NCBI GenBank assembly: GCA_030154185.1
Contig: JASKKK010000010.1
Location: forward strand, 1-63,371
DNA: 63,371 nucleotides
Reading direction: 5' to 3'
Origin: Desulfuromonadales bacterium
Lineage (GTDB): Bacteria; Desulfobacterota; Desulfuromonadia; Desulfuromonadales; Syntrophotaleaceae
Shown here: positions 6,606 to 16,299 of the stretch, piece after piece
Numbering within the stretch: the stretch's first letter is position 1
Layout: every line of letters starts with the position of its first letter
Translations under genes and position numbers: made by a program
The notes under the pieces: generated by a model
Database searches by the model: none
What the model was told of the DNA's origin: nothing
What the model saw: only the letters and a program-made list of their open reading frames with translations

Positions 6606-9272
6606 TTAACCGCGTTCTTCCAGAAGAGCCGCATGGGCTGCAGCCAGGCGCGCAATGGGCACGCGGTATGGCGAACAGGATACGTAGTCGAGACCGCTGT
6701 TGTGACAGAAAATGACGCTGGAAGGCTCGCCACCATGTTCACCGCAGATACCCAGCTTGATGTCGGGGCGGGTCTTGCGGCCCTTTTCACAGCCGATACG
6801 TACCAGCTGGCCGACGCCGTCCTGGTCGAGGACCACGAACGGATCGTTGGGCAGGATCTCCCGCTGTACATAGGACGGCAGGAACTTACCGGCGTCGTCA
6901 CGGGAAAGGCCGAAGGTCGTCTGGGTCAGGTCGTTGGTGCCGAAAGAGAAGAACTCGGCTTCTTTGGCAATCTCGTCGGCGGTGAGGGCGGCACGCGGCA
7001 ATTCGATCATGGTGCCGATCAGGTACTTCACTTCCACGCCGAAACGCGTAATCACCTCGTCGGCCACCCGAATGGCCCGGGCGCGCAGTACCTTGAGTTC
7101 CGCAACATGGCCGACCAGAGGAATCATGATTTCCGGTACGATTTCAAAGCCTTCTTCGCAAATCAACTCACAGGCGGCTTCCATGATGGCCTGCACCTGC
7201 ATGTCGTAGATTTCGGGGAAAGTCACTCCGAGCCGACAACCGCGATGGCCAAGCATGGGGTTGAATTCGTGCAGGTAATCGACCTTCTGTTTGAGCATCT
7301 TGGCCGGAACCTTCATGACTTCGGCCAGCTCATCCAGCTCCTTGTCGGTATGGGGCAGGAACTCATGCAGCGGAGGATCGAGCAGACGAATGGTAACCGG
7401 CAGCCCCTTCATTTCCCGGAACAGGCCGAGGAAATCACCTTTCTGCATGGGCAGGATCTTGCCCAGAGCCGTTTTGCGACCTTCGACGTCCTCGGAAAGG
7501 ATCATCTCGCGCACCGCCATGATCCGGTCGCCTTCGAAGAACATATGCTCGGTGCGGCAAAGGCCGATACCTTCAGCACCGAAATTACGCGCCACAGCGG
7601 CATCATTGGGCGTATCGGCATTGGTCCGGACGTGCAGCCGGCGGAACTGATCGACCCACTCCATGAGCTTGCCGAAATCGCCGGTCAACGAAGGCTGCAC
7701 CGTATCGACGGAGCCTTTCATGACCTCGCCGGTGGAGCCGTCGAGAGTGATCACATCACCTTTTTTGAAGACTTCACCGCTGGCGGTGGTAAATTGCTGA
7801 GTCTTGTAATCGACCTTGACGGAACCACACCCGGCCACACAGCATTTGCCCATGCCGCGCGCCACCACGGCCGCATGGGAAGTCATGCCTCCGCGGGCTG
7901 TCAGAATTCCCTGGGCGGCATTCATACCGTGGATATCTTCGGGACTGGTCTCGATGCGCACCAGGATGACCTTGAGGCCGAGTTTGGCGGCGTTTTCGGC
8001 ATCCTCGGCGGAGAAAACGATCTCGCCACTGGCGGCACCGGGCGAAGCCGGCAGCCCGGTGGCAATGATTTCTTTGGTGGCTTTGGGATCCAGGGAAGGA
8101 TGAAGCAATTGATCGAGCTGCTCGGGAGCTACGCGCAACACGGCTTCCTTCTTGTCGATCAGCCCTTCCTTCACCATATCCACGGCGATCTTGACCGCGG
8201 CGGTGGCGGTGCGCTTGCCGTTGCGGGTCTGCAACATGTAGAGCTTATCTTTTTCAATCGTGAATTCGATATCCTGCATGTCGTGGTAGTGCTTTTCCAG
8301 AAGCTCTCGGATATCAAGCAACTGCTGATAGCAGTCCGGCATGACTTCCTCGAGAGAAGGCAGCTGTCCGTCACTGCTGATTTTGTCGATGGGCTGCGGA
8401 GTCCGGATGCCTGCAACCACGTCTTCGCCCTGAGCATTGAGCAGGAATTCGCCGAAAAAACGATTTTCGCCCGTGGAAGGGTTGCGGGTGAAAGCAACGC
8501 CGGTGGCGCAGTCGTTCCCCATGTTGCCGAAAACCATCGCCTGCACGTTAACGGCTGTTCCCCACTCGGCGGGAATATTGTTAAGCTTACGGTAAGTCAC
8601 GGCCCGGGGATTCATCCAGGACCCGAATACGGCGTTGATCGCGCCCCAAAGCTGCTCTTCGGGGTCTTCGGGGAACTCGCGATTGAGGGTCTCCTTGACC
8701 TTGGCCTTAAACAGGGAAACCAGTTGCTTGAGGTCATCGGCGGTCAATTCGGTATCGAGGTCGACACCTCGGGTTTCCTTCATGTTTTCCAGGATATGCT
8801 CGAGGATCTCGCCATCCATGCCGAGTACGACGTTGGCGTACATCTGAATGAAGCGCCGATACGAATCGTAGGCAAATCGGGCATCGCCGCTCTGATCGAT
8901 CAACCCCTGCACGGTGGTGTCGTTGAGCCCAAGGTTGAGAACCGTATCCATCATGCCCGGCATGGATACCCGGCTGCCGGAGCGAACCGACAACAGCAAC
9001 GGATTGGTCGAATCGCCGAAACGCTTGTCCATGGCCTTTTCGAGCTTGGCCAGGTTTTCAGCCAATTCTTCGCGCACCCCCTCGGGGTAGCGTCGATCAT
9101 TGCGGTAGAATTCGGTGCACAGCTCGGTGGTAAGGGTGAAACCGGCGGGCACAGGCAGGCCAATAGCCGTCATCTCGGCGAGATTGGCGCCCTTTCCGCC
9201 GAGCAGATTGCGCATCTGGCCTCCGCCCTCGGTCTGATCGGCACCGAAGAAATATACGTACTTTGCAGCCAT
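6606..9272 (-). CDS. ppdK: Pyruvate, phosphate dikinase
   Basis: Interconverts pyruvate + ATP + Pi with PEP + AMP + PPi; in anaerobes it feeds gluconeogenesis or runs PPi-dependent glycolysis. The 888-residue protein has all domains in order: N-terminal nucleotide-binding (GGKGANLAEM, SGSRVSMPGMMDTVLNLG), the phosphohistidine domain (GGMTSHAAVVARGMG, catalytic His in TSHAA) and the C-terminal PEP/pyruvate barrel (IGLCRTEHMF, HRGCRLGV, SFGTNDLTQTTFG, ICGEHGG). I start at ATG 9272 (MAAKYVYFF) because AGGAGGGA lies ten bases upstream; 22 further codons are open but lack a ribosome site. It follows glyS by 73 bases and ends at a strong terminator. Confidence 0.96.
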   Translation of the reverse strand: MAAKYVYFFGADQTEGGGQMRNLLGGKGANLAEMTAIGLPVPAGFTLTTELCTEFYRNDRRYPEGVREELAENLAKLEKAMDKRFGDSTNPLLLSVRSGSRVSMPGMMDTVLNLGLNDTTVQGLIDQSGDARFAYDSYRRFIQMYANVVLGMDGEILEHILENMKETRGVDLDTELTADDLKQLVSLFKAKVKETLNREFPEDPEEQLWGAINAVFGSWMNPRAVTYRKLNNIPAEWGTAVNVQAMVFGNMGNDCATGVAFTRNPSTGENRFFGEFLLNAQGEDVVAGIRTPQPIDKISSDGQLPSLEEVMPDCYQQLLDIRELLEKHYHDMQDIEFTIEKDKLYMLQTRNGKRTATAAVKIAVDMVKEGLIDKKEAVLRVAPEQLDQLLHPSLDPKATKEIIATGLPASPGAASGEIVFSAEDAENAAKLGLKVILVRIETSPEDIHGMNAAQGILTARGGMTSHAAVVARGMGKCCVAGCGSVKVDYKTQQFTTASGEVFKKGDVITLDGSTGEVMKGSVDTVQPSLTGDFGKLMEWVDQFRRLHVRTNADTPNDAAVARNFGAEGIGLCRTEHMFFEGDRIMAVREMILSEDVEGRKTALGKILPMQKGDFLGLFREMKGLPVTIRLLDPPLHEFLPHTDKELDELAEVMKVPAKMLKQKVDYLHEFNPMLGHRGCRLGVTFPEIYDMQVQAIMEAACELICEEGFEIVPEIMIPLVGHVAELKVLRARAIRVADEVITRFGVEVKYLIGTMIELPRAALTADEIAKEAEFFSFGTNDLTQTTFGLSRDDAGKFLPSYVQREILPNDPFVVLDQDGVGQLVRIGCEKGRKTRPDIKLGICGEHGGEPSSVIFCHNSGLDYVSCSPYRVPIARLAAAHAALLEERG

Positions 9273-9345
9273 TATAAGATTCCCTCCTGAAGGATTTGGT
9301 GTGCGGTCGGTCAACTCGGAAGTTGATCCCCGTATCATCTTTTGA

Positions 9346-11412
9346 TCAGGCAGCGATCCTGGAAAAGTCTGCGATTCCCTGAAAAAGTCGCGCCACCCTG
9401 GTCAACACAGCAAGCCGATTGGTTTTTACCGCCTCGTCGGGGGACATGACCATGACCCCCTCAAACAAAGCATCGACGGGCGAACGCAGTTCACCCACAG
9501 TCCGCAGGGCATCCAAATAGGCACCATCTGCAACAAATTGTTCAAACCGTCCGGACACTCCTTGCAGAGCATCCAGCAACCGCCCCTCGCAATCCGCCTC
9601 GAACAGGGCGGTATCGACCGGAGCTTCGACACCATCCTTGACGATGTTGATCACCCGCTTGAAAGTGGTGGCCAGAGCGGCAAACTCCTCTTCCTCGCGG
9701 AAGGAAGTCAGCCCCCTGACGCGCTGCAGGGCATCGACAGGATCGGTGAAGGCTGCACTCAAAACCGCATCGACCACATCGTTGGGCAGGCCCTGGGAGG
9801 TCAGCATGTTAAAAAACCGCAACCGAACGAACTCCAGCACCTCGGCAGCCACCTCGGCAGCGGGCCGGGTCAGCTTGTCGGCCAGCAATTCGAGGTTGCG
9901 TTCGACGAGACCAGGCAGCGAAAAACGATACTCGCGATCGATGATGATATTGAGGATGCCGATAGCGCAGCGGCGCAAGGCAAAAGGATCGGCGGTTCCG
10001 GTAGGAATCAACCCCACGCCGAAACAGCCGCAAATCGAATCGATCTTATCGGCGATGGAGACGAAAGCGCCAACGTCGTCGCTCGGCAACTCGCCCCCGG
10101 CCTGCACCGGCAGATAATGTTCGTAGATGGCACGCGCCACACGCGGATCTTCACCATCGAGCAGAGCATATTCCCGCCCCATGACACCCTGCAGTTCGGG
10201 AAATTCAAAAACCATGCCGCTTTCGAGATCGCACTTGGCTAGAAGGGCCGCCCGTTCGGTAAGTCCGGAAACCTCCGGCACCAATTGATTGGCAAGCTCC
10301 ACCGCCAGAGCCCTGAAGCGCATGACCTTTTCGTAGCTGGTCCCGAGCTTGGCCTGGTAAACGACATTTTTGAGGGCATCGAGACGACTTCCCAACCGCA
10401 CCTTGCGGTCCTCGTTCCAGAAGAACATGGCGTCGGACAACCGGGCCCTGAGAACCCTTTCGTTGCCTTGCTGCACCACGGCCGGATCCTCCGCCAAAGT
10501 GTTGGAAATGGTCACGAAGCGCGGCAGCAGCTTACCCTGATTGTCGACTACGGTGAAATAACGCTGGTGTTCCCGCATCACCGTGATGAGCAATTCCGGC
10601 GGCAGCTGCAGGTACTTGTCTTCGAATCCTCCCATGACGGCGGTGGGATATTCAACCAGGAAGGTCACTTCATCAAGCAGATCGTCGTCAGGATTCAGGT
10701 TTCCGCCTGCCCGGGCCACCACATCGGAAAGCTGTTCGGCAATGAGCTGGCGGCGTTTGCCCGGATCGACGATGACGAAACGCTTTTCGAGTTCTTCCAG
10801 ATACTGGCCAAGACTGTATACTTCGAAGGCATCCGGAGCCATGAAACGATGGCCATAGGAGAGATTGCCGCTGGTCAGGTTGCCATAGGAAAAAGGCACG
10901 ACCTGTCCGTCGAACAGGGCGACAACCCAATGCACCGGGCGAGCGAAGCGGATATCGAGATCTTTCCAGCGCATCGACTTCTTGAACGGGATGGCGCCGA
11001 TGACGCGCGGCAGCAGTTCCGGTAGCAACTCGCGGGTCGGACGCCCTTCGACCACCTTGGAGACGAACAGATATTCGCCCTTGTCCGTCTGCCGGCGCTC
11101 GAGATCGGCAACCTCCACGCCGTTGCTGCGGGCAAACCCGAGGGCCGCCTTGGTCGGGTTCCCCTCGGCATCGAAGGCCACCTTGACGGAGGGACCGGAT
11201 GCGGTGATTTCCTGGCGAGCCTGCTCGGGCTCCACACCGCTCACCGCCAGCACCAGGCGGCGCGGGGTGGCATAGGTTTTTATCGCTTCAAAACCTATGC
11301 GACCGGTTTCAAGTTCTTTGCGAACCAGGCGTTCGAGATCAGCCATGGCCGTCGGCAAAAACCCGGCGGGGATTTCCTCCGTACCAATTTCCAGGAACAG
11401 TTCAGCAGACAT
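9346..11412 (-). CDS. glyS: Glycyl-tRNA synthetase beta subunit
   Basis: Beta subunit of the bacterial alpha2-beta2 glycyl-tRNA synthetase; it recognises tRNA-Gly and has the C-terminal anticodon-binding region. The 688-residue length is normal. The N-terminus LFLEIGTEEIPAGFLP, the FKKSMRWKDLDIRFARPVHW block and the HD-like middle region are typical. The start is ATG 11412 with GGAG at 11419-11422. The partner glyQ ends 75 bases upstream, and a terminator-like hairpin sits between the two. Confidence 0.96.
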   Translation of the reverse strand: MSAELFLEIGTEEIPAGFLPTAMADLERLVRKELETGRIGFEAIKTYATPRRLVLAVSGVEPEQARQEITASGPSVKVAFDAEGNPTKAALGFARSNGVEVADLERRQTDKGEYLFVSKVVEGRPTRELLPELLPRVIGAIPFKKSMRWKDLDIRFARPVHWVVALFDGQVVPFSYGNLTSGNLSYGHRFMAPDAFEVYSLGQYLEELEKRFVIVDPGKRRQLIAEQLSDVVARAGGNLNPDDDLLDEVTFLVEYPTAVMGGFEDKYLQLPPELLITVMREHQRYFTVVDNQGKLLPRFVTISNTLAEDPAVVQQGNERVLRARLSDAMFFWNEDRKVRLGSRLDALKNVVYQAKLGTSYEKVMRFRALAVELANQLVPEVSGLTERAALLAKCDLESGMVFEFPELQGVMGREYALLDGEDPRVARAIYEHYLPVQAGGELPSDDVGAFVSIADKIDSICGCFGVGLIPTGTADPFALRRCAIGILNIIIDREYRFSLPGLVERNLELLADKLTRPAAEVAAEVLEFVRLRFFNMLTSQGLPNDVVDAVLSAAFTDPVDALQRVRGLTSFREEEEFAALATTFKRVINIVKDGVEAPVDTALFEADCEGRLLDALQGVSGRFEQFVADGAYLDALRTVGELRSPVDALFEGVMVMSPDEAVKTNRLAVLTRVARLFQGIADFSRIAA

Positions 11413-11427
11413 GAGCGCTCCGTCATC

Positions 11428-11465
11428 AAAAAAAAGCAAGCCACGGAAAAACGGGTTTCCGTGGC
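11428..11465 (-). terminator. Terminator-like hairpin between glyQ and glyS
   Basis: GCCACGGAAA and TTTCCGTGGC (11440-11465) form a 10-bp stem with a 6-base loop. On the minus strand it is followed by TTGC and eight T residues (11428-11435). It lies 22 bases after the glyQ stop and about 15 bases before the glyS start codon, so complete termination would silence glyS. Confidence 0.75.
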
Positions 11466-11487
11466 GCGGTTATCTTATGTGGGGAAA

Positions 11488-12360
11488 TTACCGGCCTTTT
11501 ATAAGGGGATAACCGAGTTTTTCCCGTTGGGCGACATAGCCCTCGGCGCACAACCTGGCGAGATTGCGAACGCGACCGATATAGTGCGCCCGCTCGGTTA
11601 CGGAAATCGCCCCTCGGGCATCGAGCAGGTTGAAGGCATGCGAAGCCTTGAGTACGTAATCGTAGGCGGGTAGCACCAGTTGACTCCTGGCCAGGCGGTC
11701 GCACTCTTTCTCGTACATGTCGAACAGCTTGAAGAGCATGCCGATATCGGCCTGCTCGAAATTGTAGGTCGAGAACTCCACCTCCGACTGATGGTGCACG
11801 TCGCCATACTTGATGCCGTCCACCCACTCGAGATCGTAGACATTGTCCACGCCCTGCAAGTACATGGCGATCCTCTCGCAGCCGTAGGTAATTTCCGCCG
11901 AAACCGGTTTCAGGTCGATACCGCCGACCTGCTGAAAATAGGTAAACTGGGTGATTTCCATACCGTCCAGCCACACTTCCCAGCCGAGGCCCCAGGCTCC
12001 GAGGGTCGGTGATTCCCAGTCGTCCTCGACAAAACGGATATCGTGCCTCGAGGGACTGATCCCGAAACTCTTGAGGGAATCGAGGTACAGTTCCTGGATA
12101 TTCATGGGGGAAGGCTTCATGATGACCTGGAACTGATAGTAGTGCTGAAGGCGGTTGGGGTTTTCTCCGTAACGTCCGTCGGTGGGACGCCGGGACGGCT
12201 CCACATAGGCCACATTCCACGGCTCGGGACCGAGCACACGCAAAAACGTCGCAGGATTGAAGGTACCCGCACCTTTTTCCATGTCGTACGGTTGCTGGAT
12301 GATACAACCTTGCTTGGCCCAGTAATTCTGCAAAGCAAGAATAAGGTCTTGAAAAGTCAC
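11488..12360 (-). CDS. glyQ: Glycyl-tRNA synthetase alpha subunit
   Basis: Catalytic alpha subunit: activates glycine with ATP and, with GlyS, charges tRNA-Gly. The 290-residue protein has the class II motifs: [38 protein letters not shown] near the N-terminus and [19 protein letters not shown]. The start is a GTG ([14 protein letters not shown]) with GGAGG four bases upstream; an ATG nine codons earlier has no ribosome site. It sits downstream of recO, with a candidate promoter in between. Confidence 0.95.
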   Translation of the reverse strand: MTFQDLILALQNYWAKQGCIIQQPYDMEKGAGTFNPATFLRVLGPEPWNVAYVEPSRRPTDGRYGENPNRLQHYYQFQVIMKPSPMNIQELYLDSLKSFGISPSRHDIRFVEDDWESPTLGAWGLGWEVWLDGMEITQFTYFQQVGGIDLKPVSAEITYGCERIAMYLQGVDNVYDLEWVDGIKYGDVHHQSEVEFSTYNFEQADIGMLFKLFDMYEKECDRLARSQLVLPAYDYVLKASHAFNLLDARGAISVTERAHYIGRVRNLARLCAEGYVAQREKLGYPLIKGR

Positions 12361-12444
12361 GATGCCTCCAGGCCCGGTCGACGTCAACCTGCTACGGGAA
12401 CGCCCTTTCCGGTTTCGGGATACACTATCATTTGAGCAGCCAAC

Positions 12445-12472
12445 CTTAGCCTGTTTGCGCCAAACCTGTCAA
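12445..12472 (-). promoter_or_regulatory. Candidate promoter for glyQS
   Basis: On the minus strand a perfect TTGACA (12467-12472) is followed after 16 bases by GCTAAG (12445-12450), a weak -10. It lies in the 167-base gap between recO and glyQ. The predicted leader is about 75 bases and I see no T-box in it. Confidence 0.4.
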
Positions 12473-12527
12473 CCCGTTTGACACGGGATACCGACAAACC
12501 GAACTCCGCGCCTCGCAGGTCCGGTTC

Positions 12528-13304
12528 TCAGCGTATGGCGGCGGCGCGAGCGCTTCCTTCGATCAGTTGTGTCAGAAAGGACTGGGATTTGACAGGCCGG
12601 CAGAGGTGCTGCTTGAGCAGGGCGGCAACCGCCCGCCCCCCTTCCTGCAGGGTCCGGGGGCCGAAGCGAAACCCCTCGAACAACGTCGACGGCGCCTGAA
12701 GGGCACGGGAGAGGCTGCCGAGAGACAAGGGTGAAAGGCGCTGCACGTCGGCACCGCCGGCACACTCCGGGCAAAGGCCGCCCCCCGGGGCCGCTGCAAA
12801 ACCTACGGTTTCGGCTTTCAGGAGGACTCCGCACTGGCAGCAGTGAAGAAGATGAGGTTCATAACCGGCCAGACACAGCAACCGCAGCTCAAAAAGCAAC
12901 CGGGCCTCTTCCGAACCGCCATGCCGGTTCACATGGTCGAGAAAGGCGTTCAGCAGATGGAAAACCTGCGGATTGGACTCGCTTTCTCCCAACAGTTTTT
13001 CAACCAGCTCACAACCGTAAGCGGCCAGAGCCAGGGCCAGAAGATTGTGCCGCAAGCCGTTGCGCAGATCGACAAGCTCAGCATCCTGAAGAGAGACCAG
13101 GTCCCTTCCGCGTTGGGACTGCCAGCGGATGTGAACCGAAGCAAACGGCTCCAGGGCGGCACCGAAACGTTTGCGGCTTTTGCGGGCCTGGCGCGCAAAC
13201 CCTTTGACCAGCCCCTGTTCAAAGCTGAAAAAAGTCACGATACGATCCGCCTCACCGTAATCCAGATGATGCAGAACGACAGCATCCGAGGAATGGATAG
13301 CCAT
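12528..13304 (-). CDS. recO: DNA repair protein RecO
   Basis: Recombination mediator that works with RecR and RecF to load RecA on SSB-coated DNA. The 258-residue protein begins with the OB-fold pattern DAVVLHHLDYGEADRIVTFFSFEQGLVKGFARQARK. It carries a zinc finger, CCQCG (about 156) with CPEC (about 177). Length is typical. It lies between mgtE and glyQ, as in related genomes. The C-terminal AAAIR is short but within range. Confidence 0.93.
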   Translation of the reverse strand: MAIHSSDAVVLHHLDYGEADRIVTFFSFEQGLVKGFARQARKSRKRFGAALEPFASVHIRWQSQRGRDLVSLQDAELVDLRNGLRHNLLALALAAYGCELVEKLLGESESNPQVFHLLNAFLDHVNRHGGSEEARLLFELRLLCLAGYEPHLLHCCQCGVLLKAETVGFAAAPGGGLCPECAGGADVQRLSPLSLGSLSRALQAPSTLFEGFRFGPRTLQEGGRAVAALLKQHLCRPVKSQSFLTQLIEGSARAAAIR

Positions 13305-13426
13305 AACGCCAGCGTACCTCCCAACCGCTCACCGGCAAAAATCACGTACTGGGTATCGGGTGCTGAATACCGAGAGAATCCGGGGCCGTGACCTCTCTGC
13401 GCCCCCACCGGATCCCGCATTCCGGC

Positions 13427-14782
13427 TTAACGCAAATACGGCAGAAACAGCGTGGCCGTGCCGAAGTATATCAGGATTCCGGTAATATCGTTGGCCGTCT
13501 GCACGAAAGGGCTCGATGCGATAGCCGGGTCGATCCCGAGCCGTTTGAAGAAGCTCGGTGCCAGCACCCCCATGGTAGCCGCCACCGTCATGGCTGAAAC
13601 CATGGCCAGTCCGACCACCAGCCCCAGGCAAAGGTTGTGATGCCAGTAATAGGCAACCATCCCCACGGTCAGGCCGCACACCGTTCCCATGATGATACCG
13701 ACCCGCAACTCTTTGAAGAAGACCTTGCGCAAACTGGAAAAATCGATATTGCCGGTGGCGAAGCCGCGCACCACGATGGTTGCCGACTGCCCGCCGACAT
13801 TACCCCCCATGCCGGTGATGACGGGTATGAAGGTTATCAGGGCGATAACGGACTCCAGGGTGAACTTGAAGCGCCACATCAGGTAACCGGTGACGATGCC
13901 GCCGAACAGATTGGTGATCAGCCAGGGCAGGCGCAGGCGGGCGACCTTGAAGGACTTGTGTCCGTACAGCAACTCCTCCTCGCTGGCACCGGCCATGATA
14001 TAGATATCCTGGGTAGCCTCTTCGCGCAGGACATCGATGACATCGTCGACGGTGATGAGTCCGACAAGCTTGTTCCATTCGTCCACGACCGGCAGAGCCA
14101 GGATATTGTAGCGTTCGACCAGTTGCGCCACCTCTTCCTGGTCCTTGTCGGTGCGAACGCTGATCACATCGGTCACCATGATGTCCTTGAGAAGCTTGGT
14201 AGGCGGCACCATCAGCAACTGCCGCAGGGACAACACCCCGACGAGGTGATTGTGGCGATCCACGACGTACACGTAAAAGACCATCTCCACATCGCTGGCC
14301 TTCTGCAGCGCATCGATGGCCTGCTGCACCGTGGTATCCTCGGTAAGACAGAAGAATTCCGTCGACATGATACCGCCGGCGGTATCTTCCTCGTATTTCA
14401 GAAGCTGCTCGATTTCCTCCGAATGTTCGTCTTTCATGATACTGAGGATTTCTTCGGCGATTTCCTCAGGCATGTTGCGGATGATTTCGACAGCGTCGTC
14501 GTACGACATCTCCTGGAGGACCTCGGTGATGGCCTCCTGGCTGATCTTTTCCAGCAACTGGGCGCCACTTACATAATCGAGTTCCGATAACACGCTGGCC
14601 GCGGTTTCGGTATCTTCGATAAGATTGAACAGCGTCTGCTGTTCCTTGGGCGTCAGGTGGGGGAAAAGATGGGCGATATCGGCGGGATGGGTTTTCCCGA
14701 TGACCTTGGACAGATTGGAATAAGCTCCGCGCCGGATCAGTTTTTTAATGGTATCGAGAAGAAGTAACTGCTTCTGATCCAT
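13427..14782 (-). CDS. mgtE: Magnesium transporter MgtE
   Basis: Mg2+-gated Mg2+ channel of the inner membrane. The 451 residues comprise the N domain of superhelical repeats (about 1-130, with HPADIAHLFPHLTPKEQ), two CBS domains (about 135-255) that sense cytosolic Mg2+, the connecting plug helix, and five transmembrane helices (from about 285) carrying the conserved RLPWLITNLFGG, GNVGGQSATIVVRG and DPAIASSPFVQTANDITG. The ribosome site is GAGAGGGGG. No M-box-like leader is evident in the 89-base gap upstream. Confidence 0.95.
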   Translation of the reverse strand: MDQKQLLLLDTIKKLIRRGAYSNLSKVIGKTHPADIAHLFPHLTPKEQQTLFNLIEDTETAASVLSELDYVSGAQLLEKISQEAITEVLQEMSYDDAVEIIRNMPEEIAEEILSIMKDEHSEEIEQLLKYEEDTAGGIMSTEFFCLTEDTTVQQAIDALQKASDVEMVFYVYVVDRHNHLVGVLSLRQLLMVPPTKLLKDIMVTDVISVRTDKDQEEVAQLVERYNILALPVVDEWNKLVGLITVDDVIDVLREEATQDIYIMAGASEEELLYGHKSFKVARLRLPWLITNLFGGIVTGYLMWRFKFTLESVIALITFIPVITGMGGNVGGQSATIVVRGFATGNIDFSSLRKVFFKELRVGIIMGTVCGLTVGMVAYYWHHNLCLGLVVGLAMVSAMTVAATMGVLAPSFFKRLGIDPAIASSPFVQTANDITGILIYFGTATLFLPYLR

Positions 14783-14871
14783 GGCGACCCCCTCTCATAA
14801 GAAAACATAAAGAGCACGAGACGATAACACCATGTTACGCCTCTGTCAACGCCTTGCGAATCCGCAGTTTT

Positions 14872-15369
14872 TCAGTCGGCCGCATCGGATTCGCTCGGGA
14901 CTTTATCGCCTTTTTGCCCCGGCTCGAAAACGAATTTCCAGTCCCGATAGCTGGTCGCCTTGGCAAAATCCTTGTATTCGGGGGGGAAGCCCTCCCTGCG
15001 GAACGGTCGCCCATCGTCGGTACTGTATACGCCCCGAATCCTTCCCGCGGAGTCTACCACAAGCGCAAACGGGGCGCCGGTCATGGGGTCGGAGTAGAGA
15101 CGCCGCAGATGGCGGCGCAGGTACAGGGCCCGACGGTCCTCAAGCAGCTCCTCCAACCGTTTGGGATAAACGCCCCAGGCATCGTGAAAACTGGCAATGG
15201 CGCGCCGATACTGATCTCCGCGGAAAAAGAGTTCCTCCTCGCGATCGCGTTGTATGATGTTTTTCCAGGAGTTGCCGGCTACCCCTGCCGACAATCCCAG
15301 AATCACAATAGCCGCCAGCACCACCAGCAGGGTGCTGCCGCGTTCGCTGCCGATCACGCGATACGTCAT
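14872..15369 (-). CDS. Type II secretion/type IV pilus-like minor pseudopilin
   Basis: A 165-residue secreted or membrane-anchored protein with a prepilin-like N-terminus: a short basic leader, ERGSTLLVV, then a hydrophobic helix (AAIVILGLSAGVAG). Cleavage would be after the Gly. The usual Glu at position 5 of the mature protein is Val, as in some minor tip pseudopilins (GspK type). The rest (EELFFRGDQYRRAIASFHDAWGVYPKRLEELL, DPMTGAPF) matches a common PulG-like group of Desulfuromonadales. ATG 15369 follows GGGAGAGG. No other secretion genes are in the window, so its partner system is unknown. Confidence 0.72.
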   Translation of the reverse strand: MTYRVIGSERGSTLLVVLAAIVILGLSAGVAGNSWKNIIQRDREEELFFRGDQYRRAIASFHDAWGVYPKRLEELLEDRRALYLRRHLRRLYSDPMTGAPFALVVDSAGRIRGVYSTDDGRPFRREGFPPEYKDFAKATSYRDWKFVFEPGQKGDKVPSESDAAD

Positions 15370-15604
15370 AGCACCGCCTCTCCCCCGGCGGATGCCCCCG
15401 GGGTTCAAAACCTGAATGGTCAAAGCTCCCCTATTTACCAATCAACCCGCAAAAACCGCCTCGCCCAGGCACTCCGGATTCGTTCGAAATACGAATAAAA
15501 CCGGTTTTTTCTTTCCTCTTAGCTCCGTATCTTGGGCAAGCACAGCAAACAGGCGCGAGATGATTATCATGATTTCGTATTCAGGTCTCCTGTTCCCAAT
15601 GCGC

Positions 15605-16216
15605 CTATTTGCGCCGCCAGCTCCCGGTCGCGGTCTCGATATACCAACCGGCCGCAGCCTGGCTCTGCCAGGACTCGGCAAAGATTTCCTGAACCTGGGC
15701 AGGGGTGGCGGTCCGATTGGGGTTCTGGTTGATTTCTGCTGCGATTTCACTGTAAAGGCGCATGCGATCCTGGTTTTCGGCCTTCACCAGTCGCTGCACC
15801 GCTCCACGCCCCCGCAAATCGAGTCCCTCCAGGGTCCTGACTTTCAGCAGGCCATCCCGTCCGACGCCGATCTGCCCACCGTCGAGATAAGGGCGCAGAT
15901 CCCCGGTGCGCTGCCTCATGGCATTTTTGATAGCGCGAATTTGCGGAGTGCTGATGTTGATATCCGCACCGTTGACGCCGTCCGCCGCCCAGGCGGCGGA
16001 CGGACCGATCAGCTGCAGCAGACTGGTCGGTCCCGTCTCGGCAGGCGCTTCAGGCTGTGACGGCGGAGTCTGTGCATCACCTTCGCCCCAGACCTCATTG
16101 ACGATGCGGTCAGCGGCGCTGCGCACCTCCTCCGCCGGAAAATAAATATTGATGGTAACGCAAGCCGCCACCAGGGAAAAAACCGCCACTGTACAGACCA
16201 GGGAAACCTTTTTCAT
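15605..16216 (-). CDS. YdbL-like (DUF1318) lipoprotein
   Basis: A 203-residue predicted lipoprotein: a basic start MKKVSLV, a hydrophobic stretch and the lipobox LVAAC (Cys about 19). The mature part begins VTINIYFPAEEVRSAADRIVNEVWG, then a Pro-rich linker and a DUF1318 domain (ISTPQIRAIKNAMRQRTGDLRPYLDGGQIGVGRDGLL). In E. coli YdbL is periplasmic and works with YdbH and the lipoprotein YnbE in an intermembrane lipid bridge. Here the lipobox suggests that the YnbE anchor and the YdbL domain may be combined in one protein. That is an inference. It directly follows ydbH (83-base gap). ATG 16216 has GGAGAGA upstream. Confidence 0.8.
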   Translation of the reverse strand: MKKVSLVCTVAVFSLVAACVTINIYFPAEEVRSAADRIVNEVWGEGDAQTPPSQPEAPAETGPTSLLQLIGPSAAWAADGVNGADINISTPQIRAIKNAMRQRTGDLRPYLDGGQIGVGRDGLLKVRTLEGLDLRGRGAVQRLVKAENQDRMRLYSEIAAEINQNPNRTATPAQVQEIFAESWQSQAAAGWYIETATGSWRRK

Positions 16217-16299
16217 AAATTCTCTCCGCAATTGTTATCCGGTTTGAAGTCTCTGGGTTTATTTGCTTTTTTTCACTATATCGCCAGCGGAGCGCAAAA

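Noticed and set aside
6633-9290. A long open frame (885 codons) on the plus strand opposite ppdK
   Set aside because: It is the antisense of a well-supported pyruvate phosphate dikinase. It carries no recognisable motif, and such shadows are expected in GC-rich coding sequence.
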